The notes under the pieces were generated by a model. That model was not told where the DNA came from. It did not search any database and worked only from the letters and a program-made list of their open reading frames with translations. Below are positions 37,293-47,103 of a stretch of DNA of 64,000 nt, piece after piece. The position numbers and the translations under genes were made by a program. This DNA is from Jeongeupia sp. HS-3 (GTDB lineage: Bacteria > Pseudomonadota > Gammaproteobacteria > Burkholderiales > Chitinibacteraceae). The stretch is from positions 806,001-870,000 of the forward strand of contig NZ_AP024094.1 of NCBI RefSeq assembly GCF_015140455.1, given 5' to 3'. The stretch's first letter is position 1. Each line of letters starts with the position of its first letter.

Positions 37293-37847
37293 GTGACCAT
37301 GGAATTGCCAGAAGCACTGACGATCATCGATAACGCCGACCTGCTGCATTCCGATGCCGAGGTGCTGGCTGCGATCGAACGGATGGCCAGCCAGATGACT
37401 GCTGCGCTCAAGGATACCAATCCGATCGTCTACACCGTGCTGAACGGCGGCCTGATCGTCGCCGGCAATCTGCTGCCGCGACTGAAATTCCCGCTGGAAA
37501 TGTCCTACCTGCACGCGACGCGTTACCGCAATGACACCAGTGGTGGCGTGCTCGACTGGAAGGTAAAGCCGCACGACGACCTCAAGGGACGTACCGTGGT
37601 CATCGTTGACGATATCCTCGATGAAGGCCACACGCTGGCCGCCATCGTCGAGTACATCAAGGCGAAGGACGTCAAAGAGATCTACGTCGCGGTGCTGGTC
37701 GACAAGCTGCACAGCCGCAAGGCCGCAGGGATCAAGGCCGATTTCGTCGGTCTCAAGGTTGACGACCGCTTCCTGTTCGGCTGCGGCATGGATTATCAAG
37801 GCTACTGGCGCAATACTCTGGCCATCTACGCGGTCAAGGGTCTGTAA
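37293..37847 (+). CDS. hpt: Hypoxanthine-guanine phosphoribosyltransferase
   Basis: 184 residues. The PRPP loop is VVIVDDILDEGHTL, with LNGGLIVAGNLLPRL near the N-terminus. It salvages hypoxanthine and guanine to IMP and GMP. The GTG at 37293 is chosen over the ATG two codons later because AGGAG at 37281 is 7 bases before the GTG and 13 before the ATG. It completes the NCS2-apt-hpt cluster. Confidence 0.92.
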   Translation: MTMELPEALTIIDNADLLHSDAEVLAAIERMASQMTAALKDTNPIVYTVLNGGLIVAGNLLPRLKFPLEMSYLHATRYRNDTSGGVLDWKVKPHDDLKGRTVVIVDDILDEGHTLAAIVEYIKAKDVKEIYVAVLVDKLHSRKAAGIKADFVGLKVDDRFLFGCGMDYQGYWRNTLAIYAVKGL

Positions 37848-37869
37848 TTCGTTCGGGCGGAGGTGGTGG

Positions 37870-39501
37870 ATGACTGAGTCGCAGCAGGTCCGCCACTTTC
37901 GCCAGATCCTGATCTGGCCCCTGCAACTGATGCCGCTCGACGAGAGTGGTGTGCCGGGGCAGCAATGGCGCTTGATGGCCGATGCTGCGAAGCAGGGCTC
38001 GCCATGGCAGTTGCGGTCGAGCGAGTTCGAGCGTGGCGCGTTTCAGGAGCGCCATTACCGCGAGTTCGTCACCTTCCTGCCTTATGTGCAGCGCTTTCTG
38101 TACGGCGAGGGCGAGACCGAGGCGAGCGATGTCGCCAGTTTTGGCAAGTCCCCGCTGCACGTCTTTCGCCGTCAAGACGTCAAGTCGGTGCGCCTGCGGT
38201 TTCGCGATGGGGTCGAGCTCGATCTGGCCGTCGCGCACATCGACCTCTATTTCTTCTTTGATCTCGATGTCGTCATTCTCGCGCTTGAGGTCATGGGTGG
38301 CGACCTGTCGCTGCCGCGCGTTCAGGATGTACTGTTTCGTTTCGGCAGGGCGTTCCCGGCGCAGTGGGACGAGGATGGCGGGCCGGCAAGCTGTCTCGCC
38401 GGCGTAGCCTGGCTCGGTGGCGATGGGCAGGTGCTGGCGCAGTCCGATTATGCCGATCGCGACGCCTATCTCGATTATCTTGCCGAGTTTCGCTCGCCGC
38501 GCCTTGCCAGCCATTGGGCCTGGTTGCTCGAACCGATGGTGCCGCACCACTCGGGCGCGAGCGGTGGCGTGCGCTATCGGCAGGTCGAGTATCACCGCAT
38601 GCCTTTGATGGCCTATTTGTCGCTCGATGATCCGTTTTCGCTGTCCGACGCGGATTTCTACCGGCTCGGTACGGTGGCGCGTCCGGATAGTGACGAGGCG
38701 CTGTCGATACGGCTGATCAAGGATTTCATCGTCGAGAGTTGTTACGACCGCTTCTGGTCGCCCGAGCAGGGCGTGGCGAGCGCGTCGACGCGGACGATGT
38801 GCAATGGCCATGCGCTGATCGTCGTCGGTGGCCGCGATCATGCGTTTTTCAACGATGCGCAGACCGGCGTGCTTGGCCAGTTCCGTCATCAGCAATTCCA
38901 GCTGGCCTTGATCGCTCATTTTCACAAGGCCGCCTTGCTGACGTTCTCGGACCGGATGGCCGTGGCGCTGGCGCGGCTCAATGTTGGCGACGTGCATTCG
39001 GTACGCCTGTTCAAGCGCGATATCCGCATCCAGCTCGAAGTTTTCTTGCGCTTTACCCAGCGTTACTGGTTTCGCGAGGTATCCAATCAGGCCGCCGCAG
39101 CGCGGCTGTTCGAGATGCTGCGCCAGCACTTGGGGACGGCGGCCTTGTATCAGGAGGTGCACGACTCGGTGAAGAGTATGAGCCAGTATCTCGATAGCGA
39201 CGATCTGCGCCGGCAGGCCGACACCGTGGTCAAGCTGACCGTAGTGACGATTCTGAGTCTGGTCGGCACCACGGTGACCGGGTTCCTGGGGATGAATGTG
39301 TTCGATCTTGCCGACGCACACCCCTTGGCCAAGTTCGGGTACTTCTTGCTTGTTTTGGTGCCGGCGCTGGCACTGACGCTGTACACGCTGATGAAGGCGC
39401 GGCCGCTGTCGGAGTTCATCGAGCGCATGGCCGATCAACGCAGCGATTGGCACGTCCGCCTGGCAGCCTTCGCCCGCATCTGGCGCAAACGCGGTCGATA
39501 A
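37870..39501 (+). CDS. CorA-like divalent cation transporter with long N-terminal domain
   Basis: 543 residues, much longer than typical CorA (about 320). The C-terminus has two membrane helices (about 457-476 and 488-510); the first ends in GMN at about 474-476 (FLGMNVF), the CorA selectivity motif in an unusual context (LGMNV rather than YGMNF). The soluble part (1-450) is alpha/beta rich and helical toward the membrane, without sequence hallmarks I recognise. Gap to hpt is 22 bases with a GGAGG ribosome site, so it may be cotranscribed with purine salvage. Cation specificity unknown. Confidence 0.75.
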   Translation: MTESQQVRHFRQILIWPLQLMPLDESGVPGQQWRLMADAAKQGSPWQLRSSEFERGAFQERHYREFVTFLPYVQRFLYGEGETEASDVASFGKSPLHVFRRQDVKSVRLRFRDGVELDLAVAHIDLYFFFDLDVVILALEVMGGDLSLPRVQDVLFRFGRAFPAQWDEDGGPASCLAGVAWLGGDGQVLAQSDYADRDAYLDYLAEFRSPRLASHWAWLLEPMVPHHSGASGGVRYRQVEYHRMPLMAYLSLDDPFSLSDADFYRLGTVARPDSDEALSIRLIKDFIVESCYDRFWSPEQGVASASTRTMCNGHALIVVGGRDHAFFNDAQTGVLGQFRHQQFQLALIAHFHKAALLTFSDRMAVALARLNVGDVHSVRLFKRDIRIQLEVFLRFTQRYWFREVSNQAAAARLFEMLRQHLGTAALYQEVHDSVKSMSQYLDSDDLRRQADTVVKLTVVTILSLVGTTVTGFLGMNVFDLADAHPLAKFGYFLLVLVPALALTLYTLMKARPLSEFIERMADQRSDWHVRLAAFARIWRKRGR

Positions 39502-39619
39502 TCAGCGCTGTGGGCATGAATGGCGCTCATCTTGTTGCGCTACAGGATTGCGCCAAAGACCCGCGCCGCTCGTGGTAGAATTCGGCCAATCTTCTCAATC
39601 GGCTACGGAAAGCGAACCC

Positions 39620-40867
39620 ATGTTCTCCAAGTCTGTCACTCTCTCGCAATACGATCCCGACCTCTCCGCTGCGCTGCAGGGCGAAGTGGTGCGCCAGCAC
39701 GAACACATCGAACTGATCGCGTCGGAAAACTACACCAGCCCGGCCGTCATGGAAGCGCAGGGTTCACAGCTGACCAACAAGTACGCCGAAGGTTATCCGG
39801 GCAAGCGTTTCTACGGTGGCTGTGAATACGTTGATGTCATCGAGCAATTGGCGATCGACCGCGTCAAGGCGCTGTTCGGCGCCGAGTACGCCAACGTGCA
39901 ACCGCATTCGGGTTCGCAGGCCAACCAGGCCGTGTATTTCTCGATCCTGAAGCCGGGCGATACCGTGATGGGGATGAACCTCGGTCACGGTGGTCACCTG
40001 ACCCATGGTTCGCCGGCCAACCTGTCGGGCAAGTTGTTCAATATCGTCGCTTACGGCTTGAACGAAAACGAAGAAATTGATTACGACGATATGGAACGTG
40101 TCGCGATCGAAACCAAGCCGAAGCTGCTGATCGGCGGTGCTTCCGCCTACGCGCTGCGTTTCGACTGGGCACGCATGCGTGAAATCGCCGACAAGGTTGG
40201 CGCTTACTTCATGGTCGACATGGCGCACTACGCCGGCCTGATCGCCGCTGGCGTGTACCCGAACCCGGTGCCGCACGCGCACTTCGTGACCTCGACCACG
40301 CACAAGACGCTGCGCGGCCCGCGCGGCGGCATCATTCTGGCCAAGGCCGAGTTCGAGAAGTCGATCAACTCCAATGTGTTCCCGACGCTGCAAGGCGGCC
40401 CGCTGATGCACGTCATCGCCGGCAAGGCGGTGGCATTCAAGGAAGCGGCGACGCCGGAATTCAAGGCTTACCAAGAGCAAGTGATCAAGAACGCGCAAAC
40501 GATGGCGGCAACGCTGGCCGAGCGCGGTCTGCGCATCATCTCGGGCCGTACCGAATCGCATGTGTTCCTGGTTGACCTGCGTCCGAAGAACTTGACCGGT
40601 AAGGCCGCCGATGCGGCACTGGGCAAGGCGCACATCACCGTCAACAAGAACGCGATTCCGAACGATCCGGAAAGCCCGTTCGTGACTTCGGGCATCCGTA
40701 TCGGTTCCCCGGCGATCACCACGCGTGGTTTCAAGGAAGCGGAAGCCGTGCAAGTGGCGAATCTGATTGCCGATGTGCTCGACAATCCGGCCGACGAAGC
40801 CAATCTGGCGAGCGTTGCCGAGAAGGTGAAGGCGCTGACCGCGAAGTTCCCGGTCTACGTCGACTGA
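39620..40867 (+). CDS. glyA: Serine hydroxymethyltransferase
   Basis: 415 residues. It interconverts serine and glycine with tetrahydrofolate. The PLP lysine is in [37 protein letters not shown] and [16 protein letters not shown] are present. The ATG at 39620 gives the family N-terminus. A strong terminator follows, so the nrdR operon is separate. No PurR-like or glycine riboswitch element was seen upstream. Confidence 0.97.
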   Translation: MFSKSVTLSQYDPDLSAALQGEVVRQHEHIELIASENYTSPAVMEAQGSQLTNKYAEGYPGKRFYGGCEYVDVIEQLAIDRVKALFGAEYANVQPHSGSQANQAVYFSILKPGDTVMGMNLGHGGHLTHGSPANLSGKLFNIVAYGLNENEEIDYDDMERVAIETKPKLLIGGASAYALRFDWARMREIADKVGAYFMVDMAHYAGLIAAGVYPNPVPHAHFVTSTTHKTLRGPRGGIILAKAEFEKSINSNVFPTLQGGPLMHVIAGKAVAFKEAATPEFKAYQEQVIKNAQTMAATLAERGLRIISGRTESHVFLVDLRPKNLTGKAADAALGKAHITVNKNAIPNDPESPFVTSGIRIGSPAITTRGFKEAEAVQVANLIADVLDNPADEANLASVAEKVKALTAKFPVYVD

Positions 40868-40885
40868 TCTTGCCAAGCGCATGAA

Positions 40886-40920
40886 AAGGGTGGTGCCGTA
40901 AGGCACCACCCTTTGCCTTT
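40886..40920 (+). terminator. Rho-independent terminator after glyA
   Basis: A perfect 12-bp stem (40886-40897 with 40902-40913, loop GTAA) is followed by a T-rich stretch. Confidence 0.9.
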
Positions 40921-40977
40921 TTCACGCGTCCGTTCTTTATTGATCTTTACGCTTATCCGGCTCATGAGGGCCTGTCG

Positions 40978-41433
40978 ATGAAATGTCCGTTCTGCGGTTC
41001 TCCCGATACTCAGGTGGTTGACTCGCGCGTGTCCGACGAGGGCGATACGGTACGCCGCCGACGTCGCTGCAATGTGTGCGACAAGCGCTTCACCACCTAC
41101 GAAACCGCCGAAGTACGCATGCCGCAAGTCGTCAAGCAAAACGGCCAGCGTTCAGAGTTCGATCGCGACAAGATCCGCATTAGCTTCCAGCGCGCGCTGC
41201 ACAAGCGCCCGGTGCCAACGCAGCTGATGGACGAGGCGATTTCACGCATCATCCAGAAGGTGCTCAGTGTGGGTGATCGCGAAATCATGTCGCGCCAGAT
41301 TGGCGAGATGGTGATGGCCGAGCTCGCCAAGCTCGATAAGGTGGCCTATATCCGCTTCGCCTCGGTGTATCGCTCGTTTTCCGATGTCGATGATTTTCGC
41401 GATGTGATTCGCGAAGTCACCAAAAAGGACTGA
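40978..41433 (+). CDS. nrdR: Transcriptional repressor NrdR
   Basis: 151 residues. A zinc ribbon with Cys3, Cys6, Cys31 and Cys34 precedes an ATP-cone domain ([16 protein letters not shown]). It represses ribonucleotide reductase genes in response to ATP/dATP. It heads the long operon nrdR-GAT-ribD-Zn-ribE-ribB-ribH-nusB-thiL-pgpA; the nrdR-rib-nusB linkage is widespread. Confidence 0.96.
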   Translation: MKCPFCGSPDTQVVDSRVSDEGDTVRRRRRCNVCDKRFTTYETAEVRMPQVVKQNGQRSEFDRDKIRISFQRALHKRPVPTQLMDEAISRIIQKVLSVGDREIMSRQIGEMVMAELAKLDKVAYIRFASVYRSFSDVDDFRDVIREVTKKD

Positions 41434-41436
41434 GTC

Positions 41437-42141
41437 GTGTCGCGCACCGCCTGGATCATCCGTCATCTCGCCTTTGAAGACCTCGGTACGCTGGCTGCGC
41501 CGCTCGTTGCGCGTGGCTACACGCTGCGTTATCTCGAGGCCGGCGTTGATCGCCTCGACGCGCTGGCCGATGCTGCGGTGGACGATCTGCTGGTGGTGCT
41601 TGGTGGGCCGATTGGCGTCTATCAGACCCACCGCTATCCCTGGCTGCTGACCGAAACCGTTGCCATCGCCGGCTGGCTTGAGAGCGGCCGCGCGACGCTG
41701 GGTATTTGCCTTGGCGCGCAGCTGATCGCCGCTGCGCTCGGTGCGCGGGTTTATCAGGGAAACGGCAAGGAAATCGGCTGGTTTCCGCTCACGCTGACCG
41801 AAGCCGGGGTTGCGTCTCCGGTGCGGCATCTGGGGGCTGATCTGACGTCAATGCTGCACTGGCACGGTGACACTTTTGATTTGCCGGCGAATGCCGAGCT
41901 GCTGGCGTCCAGTGGCATGTACCCGCATCAGGCCTATCGTGTCGGCGATCGGGTGCTGGCTTTTCAGTGCCATCCGGAAATCGACCCTTCGCGTTTCGAG
42001 CAATGGCTGATCGGTCATTGCGATGAGCTGGATGCCGCCGGTATCGGCTTTGGCGTGCTGCGCGAGCAAACCGCCAGCCACGGCGAGCGCTTGCGTGCGC
42101 AGGCGGCGCTGTGCATCGGCGAGTGGCTGGATTCGCTATGA
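41437..42141 (+). CDS. Class I glutamine amidotransferase-like protein
   Basis: 234 residues from a GTG 3 bases after the nrdR stop. The catalytic cysteine is in LGICLGAQLIA, and His/Glu are in FQCHPEID. It resembles stand-alone GMP-synthase-like amidotransferases (YebR/GuaA N-terminal type) of unknown acceptor. Its stop overlaps the ribD ATG. Position inside a riboflavin operon is unusual for this family and may be incidental. Confidence 0.88.
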   Translation: MSRTAWIIRHLAFEDLGTLAAPLVARGYTLRYLEAGVDRLDALADAAVDDLLVVLGGPIGVYQTHRYPWLLTETVAIAGWLESGRATLGICLGAQLIAAALGARVYQGNGKEIGWFPLTLTEAGVASPVRHLGADLTSMLHWHGDTFDLPANAELLASSGMYPHQAYRVGDRVLAFQCHPEIDPSRFEQWLIGHCDELDAAGIGFGVLREQTASHGERLRAQAALCIGEWLDSL

Positions 42142-43268
42142 GCGACGTGCCGGGCATGAGCGATCGTATCCATATGCAGCATGCGCTGCGGCTCGCGGCG
42201 AGAGGGTTGTACACGACCACGCCGAACCCGCGCGTCGGCTGTGTGATCGTCAAGGATGGCGTCGTTGTCGGTGAAGGCTGGCATGTGCGCGCCGGTGAGC
42301 CGCACGCCGAAGTGCACGCCTTGCGCATGGCCGGCGCTGCCGCAAGCGGCGCCACCGCGTACGTGACGCTGGAGCCGTGCAGCCATCATGGCCGCACGCC
42401 GCCATGCGCCGATGCGCTGGTTCAAGCCGGTGTCGCCCGCGTGGTCGTGGCGATGACCGATCCGAATCCGCAAGTTGCCGGACGCGGACTGGCGCGACTG
42501 CGTGCTGCCGGCATTGCGACGGCGTCCGGTGTGCTCGAAGCCGAGGCGCGCGAGCTCAATGTCGGCTTTGTCAGCCGGATGCTGCGTGGCCGGCCTTGGA
42601 CGCGGATCAAACTTGCTGCAAGTCTGGATGGCCGGATTGCCCTCGCCGACGGACAATCAAAATGGATTACCGGCGCCGCCGCGCGCGCCGATGTGCAACG
42701 CTGGCGCGCCCGTTCGTGCGCCATGCTCACCGGTGTGAATACCGTGCTTGCCGATGGTGCGCAGCTGACGGTGCGCGATTTCGATGTTGAACGCCAGCCG
42801 CTGCGCGTGGTGGTCGATAGCGCTTTGCGTACGCCTGTGACTGCACGGCTGTTGCAAGCACCGGGTGTGTTGATCGCTGGGGCGAGCGATGGCGTCAATC
42901 GTGCTGCGCTGGAAGCGGCCGGTGCCGAAGTGCTGCTTCTGCCCGGTAGTGATGGCCGGGTTGATCTGGCTGCGCTCTTGCTGCATCTGGGCGGGCGCGG
43001 CATCAACGAGCTGACCGTCGAGGCTGGCGGTGTGCTGGCCGGCGCCTTGTTGCAAGCGGGCTTGGCCGACGAGCTGCTGTTGTACCAGGCGCCAGTGCTG
43101 ATCGGCCAGGGCAAGCCTATGGCCGATTTTGCCTTGTCGAGCCTGACCGAGCGCTTCGCGCCCCGGGTGATCGAGCGCCGCAGTGTCGGCGATGATCTGC
43201 GCTGGACCTTGCGCTTTACCGATCCGGCCCAAGCTTTCACAGGATCAATTGCGGAGAATGGACAATGA
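42138..43268 (+). CDS. ribD: Bifunctional riboflavin biosynthesis deaminase/reductase RibD
   Basis: 376 residues from the ATG overlapping the preceding stop (ATGA). The deaminase half has HAEVHAL and PCSHHGRTPPC zinc ligands; the reductase half (about 155-365) has KLAASLDGRIAL and the NADPH-site region ELTVEAGGVLAGALL. It catalyses the second and third steps after GTP ring opening. The stop overlaps the start of the small zinc-ribbon gene. Confidence 0.95.
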   Translation: MSDVPGMSDRIHMQHALRLAARGLYTTTPNPRVGCVIVKDGVVVGEGWHVRAGEPHAEVHALRMAGAAASGATAYVTLEPCSHHGRTPPCADALVQAGVARVVVAMTDPNPQVAGRGLARLRAAGIATASGVLEAEARELNVGFVSRMLRGRPWTRIKLAASLDGRIALADGQSKWITGAAARADVQRWRARSCAMLTGVNTVLADGAQLTVRDFDVERQPLRVVVDSALRTPVTARLLQAPGVLIAGASDGVNRAALEAAGAEVLLLPGSDGRVDLAALLLHLGGRGINELTVEAGGVLAGALLQAGLADELLLYQAPVLIGQGKPMADFALSSLTERFAPRVIERRSVGDDLRWTLRFTDPAQAFTGSIAENGQ

Positions 43269-43441
43269 ACGAAGCCCAAGCCGCACCGTTATGCCCCGAT
43301 TGCGGCAAGCCGCTGGATATTCTCAAGGCTTGCGGCGCGACCAGTTATTTTTGCAACCACTGTAATGAGCTCAAATCATCGCAGCGGGTGCGCGACTACA
43401 ACGCCAGCCAGCCGACGGCGGCCGGGAAGGAGCAGCGCTGA
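43265..43441 (+). CDS. Small zinc-ribbon protein, YfgJ-like (58 aa)
   Basis: 58 residues. Two CxxC knuckles, CPDCGKPL near residue 10 and CNHC near residue 32, flank LKACGATSYF; this matches the second zinc ribbon of E. coli YfgJ (CPDC, LKACGA, YFC). Its ATG overlaps the ribD stop (ATGA) and its stop is directly adjacent to the ribE ATG, so it is cotranslated within the riboflavin operon. Function unknown; RNA, protein or metal handling is possible. Confidence 0.85.
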   Translation: MNEAQAAPLCPDCGKPLDILKACGATSYFCNHCNELKSSQRVRDYNASQPTAAGKEQR

Positions 43442-44056
43442 ATGTTTACCGGAATTGTGCAAGCCATCGGCACCATCGAACACGTCGAGCCGTTTCCCGG
43501 CGGCGTGAAGCTGACCGTCCATGCGCCGGAGCTGGATTTTGCCGACGTGGTCCTGGGTGACAGCATCTCGCATAACGGCGCCTGCATGACCTTGATCGAG
43601 CAGGTCGATGTCCACCGTTATCGTATCGATGTCTCCGACGAATCGCTGCGCTGCACGGTTGGTCTTGATGTCGAGAGCGGCAAGGTCAATCTTGAAAAAG
43701 CCATGCGCCTTGGCGATATGCTCGGTGGGCATCTGGTTTCCGGCCATGTCGATGGGGTTGGCGATGTGGTCTCGTTCGATCCGGTTGGCGACAATCGCGA
43801 GCTGGTGGTGAGGGCGCCGAAGGCGATGGCCAAGTATCTGGCGGCCAAGGGCTCGGTCGTCGTCAATGGCGTGTCGTTGACGACCAACTCGGTGCGCGAT
43901 GTCGAGGACGGTTGTGTGTTCTCGATCAACCTGATTCCGCACACGCTTTCGGTGACGACGCTGGGGTCGCTGGCCGCCGGTTCACGGGTCAATCTGGAAA
44001 TCGACCTGATCGCTCGCTACGTCGAGCGCATGCTGAATGCGGAGCAGGCCCAATGA
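43442..44056 (+). CDS. ribE: Riboflavin synthase, alpha subunit
   Basis: 204 residues. Two lumazine-binding barrels: the first opens MFTGIVQAIGTI, the second begins near GDMLGGHLVSGHVDGVG. It dismutates two 6,7-dimethyl-8-ribityllumazine to riboflavin. It starts at the base after the zinc-ribbon stop and its own stop overlaps ribB (ATGA). The gene is called ribC in enterobacteria. Confidence 0.95.
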   Translation: MFTGIVQAIGTIEHVEPFPGGVKLTVHAPELDFADVVLGDSISHNGACMTLIEQVDVHRYRIDVSDESLRCTVGLDVESGKVNLEKAMRLGDMLGGHLVSGHVDGVGDVVSFDPVGDNRELVVRAPKAMAKYLAAKGSVVVNGVSLTTNSVRDVEDGCVFSINLIPHTLSVTTLGSLAAGSRVNLEIDLIARYVERMLNAEQAQ

Positions 44057-45144
44057 CCGCCATTTCCCCGGTTCAGGACATCATCGCCGACATTCGCGCC
44101 GGCAAGATGGTCATCCTCGTTGACGAAGAAGATCGCGAGAACGAAGGCGATTTGCTGATGGCGGCCGAGTTTGTGACGCCGGAAGCCATCAATTTCATGG
44201 CCAAGTACGGTCGTGGTCTGATTTGTCTGACGCTGAGTGCGGAGCTTGGAAAACAGCTGAATCTGCCGCTGATGGTGAGTCAGAATGCCTCGGGCCACGG
44301 CACCAATTTCACCGTGTCGATCGAAGCCGCCGAAGGCGTGACCACCGGCATTTCGGCCTACGATCGCGCGCTGACGATCAAGAAGGCGGTCGCCTTCGAT
44401 GCCAAGCCGAGCGATCTGGTGTCGCCGGGTCATGTGTTCCCGTTGCTGGCGCAGCCCGGTGGCGTGCTGGTGCGCGCCGGCCATACCGAGGCGGGTTGCG
44501 ATCTATCACAGCTGGCGGGTTTGCAGCCGGCGTCGGTGATCTGCGAAATCATGAACGATGACGGCACCATGGCGCGGCTGCCGCAGCTGCTGGAGTTCGC
44601 CGCCGAACACGATATCAAGGTGGGCACGATTGCCGACCTGATCCATTACCGCAGTCAGACCGAGTCGCTGATCGAGTGTGTGGGCCGCCGTCCGGTCGAG
44701 ACCGCCGCTGGCGTGTTCGATCTGGTGGTGTTTCGCGATACCTTGTCGACCGCCACTCACCTGGCGCTGGTCAAGGGCGAGCCGCAGATGGATGCCGAAA
44801 CGCTGGTGCGGGTGCACGAGCCGCTGTCGGTGGTCGACTGGATCGATCTTGGCGCAGGCAACCACTCGTGGGATGTTCGCGCTTCGCTCGAGGCGATCAA
44901 CCGCGCCGGTTGCGGCGTGATGGTGCTGCTGCATCGCACCGAGTCGGGCGAAGACCTGCTGGCGCGCGCGCTGCCGGAGTTGGGTCTGAACAAGGTACGC
45001 AAATGGGATTTGCGTACCTACGGGATCGGTGCGCAGATGTTGCGTGCGCTTGGGGTTGGCAAAATGCGTTTGCTGAGTCCGGAGCGCAAGATGCCGAGCA
45101 TGGCCGGCTTTGGCCTGGAAGTCACCGGTTTTGAAACGCCCTGA
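44053..45144 (+). CDS. ribB: 3,4-dihydroxy-2-butanone 4-phosphate synthase with degenerate GTP cyclohydrolase II domain
   Basis: 363 residues. The N-terminal RibB half (1-205) is intact: [16 protein letters not shown], and [14 protein letters not shown]. The C-terminal half aligns in outline with RibA, but the zinc-ligand segment (normally with three Cys, as in GDVFGSxRCDCG) reads [16 protein letters not shown] without cysteines, so cyclohydrolase activity should be absent. Such RibBX forms are known in Proteobacteria. A functional RibA must be encoded elsewhere. Confidence 0.93.
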   Translation: MTAISPVQDIIADIRAGKMVILVDEEDRENEGDLLMAAEFVTPEAINFMAKYGRGLICLTLSAELGKQLNLPLMVSQNASGHGTNFTVSIEAAEGVTTGISAYDRALTIKKAVAFDAKPSDLVSPGHVFPLLAQPGGVLVRAGHTEAGCDLSQLAGLQPASVICEIMNDDGTMARLPQLLEFAAEHDIKVGTIADLIHYRSQTESLIECVGRRPVETAAGVFDLVVFRDTLSTATHLALVKGEPQMDAETLVRVHEPLSVVDWIDLGAGNHSWDVRASLEAINRAGCGVMVLLHRTESGEDLLARALPELGLNKVRKWDLRTYGIGAQMLRALGVGKMRLLSPERKMPSMAGFGLEVTGFETP

Positions 45145-45156
45145 TTTTTTCAGGGC
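45138..45156 (+). other. Small hairpin at the ribB stop
   Basis: Stem 45138-45144 with 45150-45156 and a T5 loop includes the ribB stop codon. Without a downstream T run it is unlikely to terminate; it may affect ribH translation or RNA stability. Confidence 0.45.
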
Positions 45157-45179
45157 CAGACTAATAAGGATTGCAAGCC

Positions 45180-45653
45180 ATGAGCTTTATTCCGAATCGT
45201 GAACAGGCATTGCCACCACTGGATGGCCGTGGCCTGCGCATCGGCATTGTGACCTGCCGCTTCAACGATGGCGTCACCACGGCCTTGCGCAATGCGTGCA
45301 TCGGCGAGTTGATTCACCTTGGCGTGGCCGAGGATGCCATCGAGGAAGTCGCCGTGCCCGGGGCGCTTGAAGCCCCGCTGGCGCTGCAACTGCTGGCGCA
45401 GACCGGCCGTTTTCACGCGCTGGTGACGCTGGGTTGCATCATTCGCGGTGAAACCTACCACTTTGAACTCGTCGCCAATGAGTCCGGCGCCGGGGTGACC
45501 CGGGTCGGGCTTGATGCTTCGATTCCAATCGCCAACGCCATTCTCACCGTCGAAAACGATGAGCAGGCTGAGGTACGCAAGATCGACAAGGGCATCGATG
45601 CCGCCCGTGTCGCCGTAGAAATGGCCCAACTTAAAAAAGCGTTAAAAGCATGA
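45180..45653 (+). CDS. ribH: 6,7-dimethyl-8-ribityllumazine synthase
   Basis: 157 residues from the ATG at 45180 (AAGGA 9 bases upstream). It condenses the RibD and RibB products. Seen are [14 protein letters not shown], the catalytic histidine region [12 protein letters not shown], and [10 protein letters not shown]. Its stop overlaps nusB (ATGA). Confidence 0.96.
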   Translation: MSFIPNREQALPPLDGRGLRIGIVTCRFNDGVTTALRNACIGELIHLGVAEDAIEEVAVPGALEAPLALQLLAQTGRFHALVTLGCIIRGETYHFELVANESGAGVTRVGLDASIPIANAILTVENDEQAEVRKIDKGIDAARVAVEMAQLKKALKA

Positions 45654-46141
45654 GCGAAAACGAACAGCAAGCGAGCACTACTCCTCCGGCGAAGCCGAAA
45701 TCCGCGCGCCGTCGCGCCCGCGAATTCGCGGTGCAGGGCCTGTATCAATGGAACCTGACCGGCGATACCGTCAACAATATCGAAAAATTCCTGCGCGAAA
45801 GCAGCACGCAGTTCGGCCGTGCCGACGAGGTACTGTTCCGGGCGGTAATGTACGGTGCGATCAAGGAATCGGCCGGTCTGATCCGGCTGATCGAACCGCA
45901 TGTCGATCGCCCGCTCGAAGAAGTCAGCCCGGTTGAAGCGGCAATTCTGTTGGCGGGTGCATTCGAGATTGTGCACATGCCGGAAACCCCGTATCCGGTG
46001 ATCATCAACGAGGCGATCGAGCTGGCAAAAACGTTTGGCGGCACCGATGGCCATCGTTTCGTCAATGGCGTGCTCGACAAGCTGGCCGCCGCTGTGCGCG
46101 CCGACGAGGTCGAAGCGATTCGCGCCAAGCGTCGCGGCTGA
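45650..46141 (+). CDS. nusB: Transcription antitermination factor NusB
   Basis: 163 residues, all-helical. [17 protein letters not shown] at the N-terminus and [13 protein letters not shown] at the C-terminus are family signatures. With NusE it binds boxA RNA for rRNA antitermination. Start overlaps ribH. Confidence 0.95.
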   Translation: MSENEQQASTTPPAKPKSARRRAREFAVQGLYQWNLTGDTVNNIEKFLRESSTQFGRADEVLFRAVMYGAIKESAGLIRLIEPHVDRPLEEVSPVEAAILLAGAFEIVHMPETPYPVIINEAIELAKTFGGTDGHRFVNGVLDKLAAAVRADEVEAIRAKRRG

Positions 46142-46143
46142 GC

Positions 46144-47103
46144 GTGAACGAATTCGACCTGATCGGTCGCTATTTTGCCCGTCCTGCCCGGCGGGCGCTG
46201 CTGGGCGTGGGTGACGATTGCGCCTTGCTTTCGCCGCCGCCGCCGGGGCAGGTGCTCGCGGTGTCGGTCGACATGCTGGTCGAAGGACGGCATTTCTTTG
46301 CCGGGGTTGATCCGCGTGCGCTGGGCCACAAAACGCTGGCGGTGAATCTGTCCGATCTCGCCGCCATGGGAGCCAAGCCGGCCTGGTTCACCTTGGCGCT
46401 GGCTTTGCCCGGCGCCGATGCAGACTGGTTGGCGGGCTTTGCCGATGGCCTGTTTGCGTTGGCCGATGCCGCCGATATCGAGCTGGTCGGCGGCGATACC
46501 ACCCGCGGACCATTGACCCTGTCCATTCAGGTTGCCGGGCATGTGCCGGCCGGGCAGGCAATGCGCCGTGACGGTGCCCGGCTTGGTGACGATGTCTGGG
46601 TGTCAGGCGCGCTTGGCGCTGCGGCCATGGCGGTCAGGCATCGCGCTGGCGAGATCGAACTTGATGCGCCAATGCTGGCCGCCTGCTCGGCGCGGCTGGA
46701 TTGGCCGTCGCCCCGTTTGGCGCTTGGCGAGCGTTTGCTCGGCCACGCCAGTGCCGCGCTGGACGTCTCCGATGGCCTTATTGGTGACTTGGGGCATATT
46801 TGTGAGTGTTCGGGTTTGGGGGGTGATATCGACTGGCTGCAGGTGCCGGTTGATGTGGTGATTTCGCATTTGCCCGAGTCGGTGCGCCAATCTGCGGCGC
46901 TGGCTGGTGGCGATGATTACGAGTTGTGCTTTACCGCCGCGCCATCGGAGCGCGAAGCTATTGTCTCGCTCTCGGATTCGCTTGGTCTGCCGCTTTCCCG
47001 TATCGGCCGCATGCGGGCAGGGCAAGGCGTGGCCGTGCTGGATGCCGACGGGCAAGTACTGCCGCTGGCTCGTGGCGGCTTTGATCATTTCTCGGTGCCG
47101 TGA
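46144..47103 (+). CDS. thiL: Thiamine-monophosphate kinase
   Basis: 319 residues from GTG, 2 bases after nusB. It phosphorylates thiamine monophosphate to the diphosphate. Signatures: GVGDDCALL, VDMLVEGRHF, LAVNLSDLAAMGAKP and ALDVSDGLIGDLGHI. The nusB-thiL-pgpA order is conserved. Its TGA overlaps the pgpA ATG. Confidence 0.95.
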   Translation: MNEFDLIGRYFARPARRALLGVGDDCALLSPPPPGQVLAVSVDMLVEGRHFFAGVDPRALGHKTLAVNLSDLAAMGAKPAWFTLALALPGADADWLAGFADGLFALADAADIELVGGDTTRGPLTLSIQVAGHVPAGQAMRRDGARLGDDVWVSGALGAAAMAVRHRAGEIELDAPMLAACSARLDWPSPRLALGERLLGHASAALDVSDGLIGDLGHICECSGLGGDIDWLQVPVDVVISHLPESVRQSAALAGGDDYELCFTAAPSEREAIVSLSDSLGLPLSRIGRMRAGQGVAVLDADGQVLPLARGGFDHFSVP

